This document shows, one piece after another, positions 9,623 through 16,201 of a stretch of 64,000 nucleotides of DNA (its first letter is position 1; each line of letters starts with the position of its first letter). The translations under genes and the position numbers were made by a program. The stretch covers positions 4,402,001-4,466,000 of the forward strand of contig NC_014931.1 of NCBI RefSeq assembly GCF_000184745.1, in the 5' to 3' direction. The stretch comes from Variovorax paradoxus EPS (GTDB lineage: Bacteria > Pseudomonadota > Gammaproteobacteria > Burkholderiales > Burkholderiaceae_C). The notes beneath the pieces were generated by a model. It had not been told where the DNA came from. It saw nothing but the letters and a program-made list of their open reading frames with translations, and made no database searches.

Positions 9623-9985
9623 TCAGTGGGCAGTGCCGAGGGTGTCGGCCACGGCCTGCAGCAATTCGCCGCGCGCGCAGGGCTTGGCGACGAGGCGGCG
9701 CAGGCCGAGCGCGCGGGCCGGGTTCGAATCGCTGTGCAGGCTGCGACCGAGGCGGGTCGAGAGCCCGATGAGCGCCGCACGCGGGTAGCCGGCCCGCACG
9801 GCACGCACCGTGTCGGCGCCGCCGCCCCGGAGGTCGGGCATGTCGACGATCACGAGGTCCGCATCGGCACCGCTGGACGCGCCCTGCGCGGGCAGCGCCT
9901 GCACCGCGTAGCCCTCGCCCAGCAGCCATTCGCAAATCAGTGTTCGCATGGCGCTATCTTCCTCGATCACTACGACGGTCGGCAT
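9623..9985 (-). CDS. Receiver-domain-only protein
   Basis: About 120 residues starting MPTVVVIEEDSAMRTLICEW, with no output domain. It keeps the acidic pair (EED), phosphoacceptor Asp48 (VIVDMPD), Ser in LIGLSTR and the Lys-Pro of VAKPCARGE, so it can probably be phosphorylated. It ends 8 bases before the hybrid kinase start and is surely co-transcribed with it. It may be an intermediate receiver in a phosphorelay leading to the regulator encoded at 10142. A longer start at 10063 is not supported because the receiver fold begins at MPTVV. Confidence 0.8.
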   Translation of the reverse strand: MPTVVVIEEDSAMRTLICEWLLGEGYAVQALPAQGASSGADADLVIVDMPDLRGGGADTVRAVRAGYPRAALIGLSTRLGRSLHSDSNPARALGLRRLVAKPCARGELLQAVADTLGTAH

Positions 9986-10141
9986 GGCCTCTCTCTGTTC
10001 GGTGCGGGCGGCGCAAGTTGCCCGCCATGACGCTATTGGCGCTGCTGCACATGCCGCCCTCATGTCGGCCGCGGCGCGGGCATTTCATCTGTAATCGGGC
10101 GGTACGCCGCGCGCAGCGAAGTTGCATTACCCTTCGGCTCC

Positions 10142-10882
10142 ATGAGCGCCAGCCACCACATCCTTGTCGTCGACGACGACCCGGCCATCCGCGAACTGAT
10201 GGCCGAGTACCTCACCGAGAACGAGCTGCGCGTGACCACCGCCGTCTCGGGCGCCGAGATGAAAAAGGCGCTCGCCGAATCGGTCATCGACCTGGTGGTG
10301 CTCGACCTGCGCCTGGGCGGCGAAGACGGCATGCACCTGGCGCGCCACCTGCGCGAGAGCAGCGCCATTCCCGTCATCATCGTGACCGGCAAGCGCGACG
10401 AGGCCGACCGCGTCATGGGCCTGGAAATCGCGGCCGACGACTACATCACCAAGCCCTTCAGCAACCGCGAGTTGCTCGCGCGCATCCGCGCGGTGCTGCG
10501 GCGCTACCAGGTGCAGCGCGACGCCACCGCGGCCGCGCCCGCCAAGGGCGGCACCGAACGGCGGGCCTACCGCTTCGCGGGCTGGGAACTGAACGTGCTG
10601 GTGCGCCGCCTCACCGCGCCGGACGGCCGGCGGGTGGAGCTGAGCAACGGCGAATTCAACCTGCTGCTGGCGCTGTGCGAGGCGCCGCAGCGCGTGCTCT
10701 CGCGCGACCAGCTGCTCGAGCTCTCGCGCCTGCACGGCGCGGAGGTGTACGACCGGTCGATCGACGTGCAGATCCTGCGTCTGCGGCGAAAGATCGAGGT
10801 CGATGCCTCGACGCCGCAGTTCATCCGCACCGAGCGCGGTGCGGGTTATGTCTTCGACACGCAGGTCGATGCGTTGAACTAG
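10142..10882 (+). CDS. OmpR/PhoB-family response regulator
   Basis: A 246-residue regulator with receiver motifs DDD at residues 11-13, acceptor Asp55 (VVLDLRLGG), Thr in VTGKRD and Lys104 (ITKPFSN). A winged-helix DNA-binding domain follows (LSNGEFNLLLALCEAPQRVL, SIDVQILRLRRKIE). It is divergently arranged with the receiver/hybrid-kinase pair across a 156-base gap, which suggests one signalling locus. The sequence is closest in feel to torR/ompR-type regulators; the target is unknown. Confidence 0.87.
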   Translation: MSASHHILVVDDDPAIRELMAEYLTENELRVTTAVSGAEMKKALAESVIDLVVLDLRLGGEDGMHLARHLRESSAIPVIIVTGKRDEADRVMGLEIAADDYITKPFSNRELLARIRAVLRRYQVQRDATAAAPAKGGTERRAYRFAGWELNVLVRRLTAPDGRRVELSNGEFNLLLALCEAPQRVLSRDQLLELSRLHGAEVYDRSIDVQILRLRRKIEVDASTPQFIRTERGAGYVFDTQVDALN

Positions 10883-10885
10883 GGC

Positions 10886-12343
10886 TCAGAGGCCCTGCAC
10901 CTGCACCGGCTTGCCGGGCTGGCCCGCCACCTGCGGCGCAATCACCAGATAGCGGCGCGAAGCCTCCGCATTCGACTGCACGATCTGGCGGATCGGCCCA
11001 ATGGCATTCACGATCGCCGAGCCCGCCGGGTTGGTCATGAAGTTGGCGAGCGGCTGCAGTGCGCCGCTGCCGTCAGCCTGCTCCGCGAGCGCCAGCACAT
11101 AGGGCGACTTCGGCTCGAGCCCCGTCGCAGACGCTTGCAGCACCTGCGTCAAGCCTTGGTCGAACAACGTCACGCTGGTGGGCGCACCCGCCTTGTCGCC
11201 CTGCACGGCCGCGAGCGTCAGGTGCGCGGCCTGCCCCGCCACGCCGAGCGGCTGCAGGCCCTGCATGCCATCACCTTCCGGCACCGCATTCGGCACATAG
11301 GCAATCGCCTGCGGCGCCTGGCCGATGGGCACTTCGCCCACGACCTTGTTCGTCCCGGTGTCGATGACGGCGAGCGCGTCGGCGTTCTCCAGCCCCACGT
11401 AGATGCGCGAGCCGTCGCCCGAAGGCCAGATGCCGTGCGGCAGCTTGCCGACCGGGATGGTCGCGACCTGCGAGAAATCGTCGGTGCGGAACACCTTCAC
11501 CTGGTTGAGCCCGCCGACGGTCACATAGGCGAAGGTGCCCTTCTTCGTGGCGGCGAAGTTGACGTGGTTGGTGATCGCCCCGGTGTCGAACGACTTGAGG
11601 ACCGCGAACGGCGGCTTCGCATCGAACACCATCGTGCGGCCCACGTCCTTGAGGGTGAACCACACCTGCCTGCCATCGGGCGTGGCGGCGATGTTGGGGC
11701 AGAACGGGCTGTCCTGCTTCACGCGGCCGACGATCTGTTTCGTCGCGGTGTCGATCACCACGGTCTCGGGGTTGAACGACGAGCACACGTAGCCGTACTT
11801 GCCGTCGGGCGAGAAGATCTGCATGCCGGGCCCGGCGGGCGTGACGATGCGGGTCTTTTCCTCGAAGGTGGCCGCATCGATCACCGAGACGTAGTTCTCG
11901 CCACGCACCGTGACCCACACCTCCTTGCCGTCAGGCGTGAAGAAGGCCTCGTGCGGCGAGCGGCCGACGTAGGTCGTGTGCTTGACGGCGTTGGTCGCGG
12001 TGTCGATGAAGGTCACCGAGTTCGAGCCGATCGACACGACGGCGAGCGTGCGGTGGTCGGGCGAGAAGCCCATGCCGTGCACCAGCACCTGGCCCTTGTA
12101 GAGCGGGCTGAAGTTGCCGGGCGCCGGATCGCCCAGGCGAATCACGCCCAGCAGCTTGTTGTCGACCGGATCGGTCACCGAGACGGTGTTGGAGAACTGC
12201 TCGGCGGCGTAGAGGCGGTCGCGGTGGCTCACCGGAATGTCGGCTGACGCGGCGGCACCGGGGGCCTGGCCTGCATGGGCGAACGAGGTGGCAATAGCGA
12301 GCGATGCGCACAGCAGCGCGGCGGCGTGACGAACGGGGGTCAT
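10886..12343 (-). CDS. Exported YVTN-family beta-propeller protein
   Basis: A 485-residue protein with a signal peptide (MTPVRHAAALLCASLAIATS, cleavage near AHAG-Q). It has repeated beta-propeller blades of about 45 residues (NTVSVTDPVDNKLLGVI, NSVTFIDTATNAVKHT, NYVSVIDAATFEEKT, ADALAVIDTGTNKVVGEV). A C-terminal domain of about 100 residues (SVTLFDQGLTQVLQASATGL) falls outside the propeller and is unassigned. Its ATG overlaps the stop of the DUF305 gene (ATGA). YVTN proteins often accompany metal or redox enzymes, but no reaction can be stated. Confidence 0.85.
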   Translation of the reverse strand: MTPVRHAAALLCASLAIATSFAHAGQAPGAAASADIPVSHRDRLYAAEQFSNTVSVTDPVDNKLLGVIRLGDPAPGNFSPLYKGQVLVHGMGFSPDHRTLAVVSIGSNSVTFIDTATNAVKHTTYVGRSPHEAFFTPDGKEVWVTVRGENYVSVIDAATFEEKTRIVTPAGPGMQIFSPDGKYGYVCSSFNPETVVIDTATKQIVGRVKQDSPFCPNIAATPDGRQVWFTLKDVGRTMVFDAKPPFAVLKSFDTGAITNHVNFAATKKGTFAYVTVGGLNQVKVFRTDDFSQVATIPVGKLPHGIWPSGDGSRIYVGLENADALAVIDTGTNKVVGEVPIGQAPQAIAYVPNAVPEGDGMQGLQPLGVAGQAAHLTLAAVQGDKAGAPTSVTLFDQGLTQVLQASATGLEPKSPYVLALAEQADGSGALQPLANFMTNPAGSAIVNAIGPIRQIVQSNAEASRRYLVIAPQVAGQPGKPVQVQGL

Positions 12344-12813
12344 GGGGTGTCTCGGTGCTCCATGTGCATGCCGGGCATCGTGTGTGGATGCGGCAAGGAA
12401 TTTGTTGTGTGGGTGGCGGAAAGGCCCTGCGTGGGCGCAGGTGCCGAGGGCGGCAGCGGCTGGCCGAGCGCGAGATGCATCGCGGCGATCTCCTGCTGCT
12501 GCTCGACGATGATTTCCTGCGCGATGCGGCGCAGCTGCTCGTTGCGGCCGTAGCGCAACTCGGCCTGTGCCATCTCGATCGCGCCCTGGTGGTGCGGAAT
12601 CATCATCGCGGCGAAATCGCGATCGACGTCGCCGGAGGGCTTGATCTCCATCGCAGCCATCATCCGGTTCATGGCAGCGTCGTTCTCGGCGGCGAAGGCG
12701 GCGGCGATCGAGTCGGCCGCCGCGGGCAGCACGCCCACGGCAGCGACCAGCGCTGCGCCCACGACGGCCGCCAGCGCGATGCCGCGCTTCCGGCGCGGTG
12801 TCGTCGCGCTCAC
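12340..12813 (-). CDS. DUF305 protein with Met/His-rich tail
   Basis: About 157 residues if it starts at the GTG at 12811-12813, which overlaps the stop of the DUF4148 gene (GTGA); no better start codon is in frame. It has a basic N-terminus, a membrane or signal segment (IALAAVVGAALVAAVGVLPA) and the DUF305 four-helix motif MMIPHHQGAIEMAQAELRYG. The C-terminus is His/Met-rich (HTMPGMHMEHRDTP). DUF305 proteins are ferritin-like and occur with copper or silver resistance genes; the HHQ and Met/His tail suggest metal binding, which is inference. It is coupled to both neighbours by overlapping stop/start codons. Confidence 0.82.
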   Translation of the reverse strand: MSATTPRRKRGIALAAVVGAALVAAVGVLPAAADSIAAAFAAENDAAMNRMMAAMEIKPSGDVDRDFAAMMIPHHQGAIEMAQAELRYGRNEQLRRIAQEIIVEQQQEIAAMHLALGQPLPPSAPAPTQGLSATHTTNSLPHPHTMPGMHMEHRDTP

Positions 12814-13292
12814 TGGCCTGCGCTTTGTGGCGTGGCCATCGCGACGGCGCTGTTCGTCGCCACGGCGTTGCCGCCATGCGCGAGGAAGAACGAGCCGCTG
12901 TCTTCGCCGTAGAGCGCGTCGAAGTGACCGCTCTTCTCGGCCGTGGCCAGCTCGGCCTTCACCTCGGCGCGCGGCTCGGTCGACTTGAAGTTGCGCGAGA
13001 GGTAAGCCGAGCCGCTGTCGGTGGCGGCCAGCACGCCGAGCGTGCCGTCGGCCTTGGCCTGTGCCAGTTCGGCCTTCACCTCGGCGCGCGGTTCGCTGGC
13101 CTGGAAGTGGCGCGACAGGTAGGCCGAGCCGCTGTCCTCGCCCGTCAGTGCAGCCAGTTGGCCGCTGGCCTGGGCCGCCTTCAGTTGCGCGACGACTTCG
13201 GCGCGGGTCAGGCTCTGGGCCGAGGCGGCGCCGGCGGCGGTGAGCATCACGGTGGCGGCAAGGGCAGCCATGGCGGCATTGAGTTTCTTCAT
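12810..13292 (-). CDS. DUF4148 protein with three internal repeats, exported
   Basis: A 160-residue protein with a signal peptide (MKKLNAAMAALAATVMLTAA, cleavage near ASA-Q). The mature part contains three repeats of about 38 residues, each with the pattern RAEV-x-A-E-L ... L-x(5)-DSGS-x-L (TGEDSGSAYLSRHF, AATDSGSAYLSRNF, YGEDSGSFFLAHGG). DUF4148 proteins, common in Burkholderiales, usually have a single short motif, so a clean triplication is notable. It leads the three-gene leftward operon. Function unknown; probably periplasmic. Confidence 0.8.
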   Translation of the reverse strand: MKKLNAAMAALAATVMLTAAGAASAQSLTRAEVVAQLKAAQASGQLAALTGEDSGSAYLSRHFQASEPRAEVKAELAQAKADGTLGVLAATDSGSAYLSRNFKSTEPRAEVKAELATAEKSGHFDALYGEDSGSFFLAHGGNAVATNSAVAMATPQSAGQ

Positions 13293-13539
13293 GATCGTTT
13301 CCTTCTAGATGCGCATCTGAAAAAGTAGAAGGGGTCGCCGACAGACACGCGTCCGGCAGGCCCCGAGCCAACACTGGGTGATCCAGGCACCAGGGGGCGG
13401 TGCCTGGATCGGTGTCGATTCGGGCTCTACTTTGCAAAGCGCGCGTTGCGCACGAATTGCGCGCGCACCGCGGCCGATTCAGATGAAGCGGGAACGATTG
13501 CAGATGAAATACGCGGCCGTTTTGCTTTGGCCTTTCGGG

Positions 13540-13875
13540 CTATTCGAACCAGCGATTGGCCCACTGGTTGAGCGGCGTCAGCCGCTTGACCAGCTCGCCG
13601 CCCGCCTCGGTGAGCACATAGCCCGCGCCCGAGAGCTCGACGATGCCGGCCGCGCGCAACTCCTTGAGCCGGTCGTTCAGCACCGAGGGCGACATGTCCT
13701 CCGTGCTCGTGCGCAGCGCCCTGAAGCTCTGCGGCACGCCATCGCGCAGCTCCCACAGGATGCGCAGCGTGCCCTTGCGGCCCAGTTGCTCCAGCAGCCG
13801 CATGATGGGCCGCCGCGCCGCAGCAGCAGTTGGCGCGGGCTGCGAGGCCGATGCTTCTTCTTCGTTGTTGTCCAT
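13540..13875 (-). CDS. HxlR-family transcriptional regulator
   Basis: A 111-residue winged-helix protein with a low-complexity N-terminus and the HxlR core: GRKGTLRILWELRDGVPQSF, then MSPSVLNDRLKELRAAGIVE and YVLTEAGGELVKRLTPLNQW. It lacks the cysteine near the N-terminus that redox-sensing HxlR members use. It is divergent from the CMD-like gene at 13994, with two identical palindromes between them, so it most likely represses that gene and itself. Confidence 0.85.
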   Translation of the reverse strand: MDNNEEEASASQPAPTAAAARRPIMRLLEQLGRKGTLRILWELRDGVPQSFRALRTSTEDMSPSVLNDRLKELRAAGIVELSGAGYVLTEAGGELVKRLTPLNQWANRWFE

Positions 13876-13908
13876 GTCGTGCTTTCGGTGATCGGATGGC
13901 CGCTGTTG

Positions 13909-13927
13909 CGCTACGGATTGCGTAGCG
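13909..13927. promoter_or_regulatory. Palindromic operator 1 (CGCTACG-N5-CGTAGCG)
   Basis: A perfect 7-bp inverted repeat, CGCTACG GATTG CGTAGCG, lies about 34 bases upstream of the HxlR start on the divergent side. The identical arms and spacer length recur at 13944-13962. HxlR proteins bind palindromes as dimers, so this is a strong operator candidate. Confidence 0.65.
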
Positions 13928-13943
13928 ATAGACTGCGCCGGAT

Positions 13944-13962
13944 CGCTACGATTTTCGTAGCG
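13944..13962. promoter_or_regulatory. Palindromic operator 2 (CGCTACG-N5-CGTAGCG)
   Basis: A second perfect copy, CGCTACG ATTTT CGTAGCG, lies 35 bases downstream of the first and about 31 bases before the CMD-like gene start. The outer bases AT...AT also pair. Two equal sites, one near each divergent gene, suggest coordinated repression of both promoters by the HxlR protein. Confidence 0.65.
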
Positions 13963-13993
13963 ATTTCAACGCATTCTACGAAGGATCCCGACC

Positions 13994-14572
13994 ATGACGA
14001 CTGCCACCATGCCAAGCGCTCGCACGCCTCGCATTCCACCGCTCGAAGCGCCCTTTCCCGAACCGATTGCCGACCTGCTGGCGCGCATGAATCCGCCCGG
14101 CAGGCCCGAGATCCTCGCGCTCTTCCGCGTGCTGGCCATCAACCCCGAGCTCGCGGAGCGAACACTGGGGCTGGGCCGCTACCTCCTGGGTCGCAAGGCA
14201 GCCGTGAGCCTGCGCGACCGCGAGGTGGTGATCACCCGCGCCTGCGCCCGCTGCGGCGCCGAGTACGAATGGGGCGTGCACGTGGCGGCCTTCGCCGATG
14301 CGGCCGGCTTCAGCGAGGTCGACCGGCGCGTGATGGCATCGGTGATCGAAGACGTGGAGCTCCTCGCGCCGCGCGACCGCCTGCTGGTGCAGCTGGTCGA
14401 CCAGCTGCACGACCGCAGCGACATCGACGACGCGCTCTGGCAATCGCTCGGCGAACACTGGAGCCACGCGCAACTGATCGAGCTGATGATGATCGCGGGT
14501 TGGTACCACGCGGTGAGCTACGTGTGCAATGCGGCGCGCGTGCCGCTGGAGAAGTGGGCGGCGCGCTGGTAG
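13994..14572 (+). CDS. Carboxymuconolactone decarboxylase (CMD)/AhpD-like protein
   Basis: A 192-residue CMD-family protein. It has the helical core LREVVI-type segment (LRDREVVITRACARCGAEYE) with C-A-R-C, a variant of the AhpD CxxC, then GWYHAVSYVCNAARVPLEKW near the C-terminus. A likely Shine-Dalgarno AAGGA precedes the ATG by about 7 bases. It is divergent from the HxlR regulator. Members range from AhpD-like peroxidase partners to lactone decarboxylases; the CARC pair hints at thiol chemistry but the substrate is unknown. Confidence 0.85.
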   Translation: MTTATMPSARTPRIPPLEAPFPEPIADLLARMNPPGRPEILALFRVLAINPELAERTLGLGRYLLGRKAAVSLRDREVVITRACARCGAEYEWGVHVAAFADAAGFSEVDRRVMASVIEDVELLAPRDRLLVQLVDQLHDRSDIDDALWQSLGEHWSHAQLIELMMIAGWYHAVSYVCNAARVPLEKWAARW

Positions 14573-14600
14573 GCCCGAAGGCGTGAACGCTTCCCTGCAA

Positions 14601-14629
14601 TTGACCGACCGCAAGGCGAACGCTAGGAT
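14601..14629 (+). promoter_or_regulatory. Sigma70-type promoter before the Cys leader peptide
   Basis: TTGACC at 14601-14606 and TAGGAT at 14624-14629 are separated by exactly 17 bases. Transcription would start about 7 bases after the -10, that is at or next to 14637, the A of the leader-peptide ATG. This implies a leaderless leader peptide. The boxes are near consensus but not exact. Confidence 0.6.
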
Positions 14630-14636
14630 CGTTCGC

Positions 14637-14714
14637 ATGTTTGCCCGCGCTTCTTCGTCTTCCCGACTTGTCTTCGCATGCTGTCCCGGCCTGCCAAGGG
14701 GCGCTTGCGGCTAG
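14637..14714 (+). CDS. Cysteine-rich leader peptide (candidate attenuator ORF)
   Basis: A 25-codon ORF starting [18 protein letters not shown], with adjacent Cys codons TGC TGT at positions 15-16 (14679-14684), a third Cys codon at position 24 and a stop at 14712-14714. It lies between a promoter and a terminator-like hairpin, upstream of a cysteinyl-tRNA synthetase gene. In classic attenuation, ribosome stalling at codons for the scarce amino acid lets transcription read through. The ATG coincides with the predicted transcription start, so it would be translated without a Shine-Dalgarno site. No homology is claimed. Confidence 0.6.
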   Translation: MFARASSSSRLVFACCPGLPRGACG

Positions 14715-14739
14715 CACCTGATCTTCGTCCGCATCCCTG

Positions 14740-14777
14740 AGGCCACCCGTTGAAAAACCGGTGGCCTTTTTGTTTTT
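14740..14777 (+). terminator. Attenuator-type terminator before cysS
   Basis: AGGCCACC (14740-14747) pairs perfectly with GGTGGCCT (14760-14767) around a 12-base loop and is followed by TTTTGTTTTTT (14767-14777). It is a textbook intrinsic terminator placed between the Cys leader peptide and the cysS start at 14812. A GGCCT at 14688-14692 inside the leader could pair with AGGCC at 14740-14744 as an antiterminator, but I could not establish a unique alternative fold. Confidence 0.75.
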
Positions 14778-14811
14778 TACAACCGGCATCCCTCTCCACG
14801 AAAAGGCTCGA

Positions 14812-16189
14812 ATGTCCCTTGCCCTGTACGACACCTGGTCGCGCACCGTGCGCCCCTTCGCTCCCTTGCAGCCCGGCCACGTGGGCCTGTACTGCTGCGG
14901 GCCGACGGTGTACGACTACGCGCACATCGGCAACCTTCGCACCTATGTGTTCGAGGATGTGCTGCGGCGCGTTCTGGTGCTGAACGGGTACGAGGTCCGG
15001 CACATCGTCAACATCACCGACGTCGGGCACCTGGTTTCGGATGCGGACGAGGGCGAGGACAAGATGGAGAAAGGAAGCCGTCGGACGGGCAAGTCCGCCT
15101 GGGAAATCGCACAGCACTACACCGAAGCCTTCCTGTCGGACTGGCGGGCGCTGAACCTGCTGGAGCCTACCGCGTGGCCCCGTGCGACCGACCATATCCC
15201 CGAGCAACTGGAGTTCATCGCGGCCTTGCAGCGCAAGGGCTATACGTACCAGACAGCCGACGGCCTGTACTTCGACACGACCAGGCAGGACGACTATGGC
15301 CATCTGGCTCGCCTCGACCGCGCAGGGCTTCGCGCCGGCACACGTTGCCATGGGCGAGAAGCGCGATGTTTCCGATTTCGCCCTCTGGAAGTTCAGTCCG
15401 GTGAACTCGAGGCGGCAGATGGAATGGGACAGCCCCTGGGGACGCGGCTTCCCCGGCTGGCACATCGAATGCTCGGCCATGTCCGCCAAGCACCTGGGGC
15501 CGTGGTTCGACATCCATTGCGGTGGAGAGGACCACATCGGCGTGCATCACAGCAATGAAGTCGCGCAGACGCAGGCATGCCACGGCACCCGGCTCGCGAA
15601 CTTCTGGATGCATGGCCACTTCCTCACGCTCGACGACAGGAAGATGGCCAAGACGGACGGCGATTTCGTGCGCCTCCAGACACTGGTCGACCGGGGCATC
15701 GACCCCCTGGCCTACCGTTATCTCTGCCTCACGGCGCACTATCGAAGCACCTTGCGATTCACCGAGGAAGCGATCAACGCGGCGCAGTGCGCGCTCGACC
15801 GTTTGCGCAAGGCCTATGGGGTTTGGCCCGTCGGCGGCACGGCCCACGAAGACTTCGTGCAGCGCTTCAATGCCGAGGTCAATCAGGATCTCAACCTGCC
15901 GCGCGCGCTGGCGGTTCTCTGGGAGCTGGTCAGAAGCGATTTGCCTGCGGCAACCCGGCGCGCCACAGTCGACCATTTCGACACCGTGCTGGGACTTCGA
16001 CTGGCCGAATGGCAGGAGCTCGCGCCGGACATTCCCGCGAACGTTGCAGCCCTGCTCGCGGCCCGCGAAAAAGCGCGCGCCGGCAGGAACTGGTCGGAGG
16101 CCGATCGCCTGCGCAATGCGTTGCAGGCCTTGGGCTGGCAGGTCGAGGACAGCGCGACCGGGCAGCGGTTGAGCCCAGTCTGGAAGTAA
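14812..16189 (+). pseudogene. cysS: Cysteinyl-tRNA synthetase, frame interrupted near 15345
   Basis: Two overlapping frames together encode a full class I CysRS of about 459 residues. The first begins [16 protein letters not shown] at the ATG at 14812 and carries [15 protein letters not shown] (zinc Cys and HIGH motif). The second carries [27 protein letters not shown], the zinc-site histidines in [14 protein letters not shown], and KMAKT in place of KMSKS. The frame change falls at about 15340-15352, around CGT TGC CAT. Relatives read G-A-R-V-x-x-GEKR here, so loss of two bases (GT), or one extra base, explains it. Without a fix the product stops near 15558. It may be a real mutation, a sequencing error or, less likely, programmed shifting. 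Confidence 0.8.
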
Positions 16190-16201
16190 GCGGCATGCAA
16201 C

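Noticed and set aside
7155..9788. An 877-codon plus-strand frame opposite the hybrid kinase
   Set aside because: His/Arg/Ala-rich antisense of a clear histidine kinase; no homology.
14761..14811. GTG start for cysS at 14761
   Set aside because: It lies within the terminator stem and adds residues not seen in CysRS. The ATG at 14812 matches the family N-terminus.
15335..15355. Programmed +1 frameshifting in cysS as the main explanation
   Set aside because: The P-site codon CGT is not a good slip codon, and the family alignment favours two missing bases. Kept as a low-probability option in the findings.
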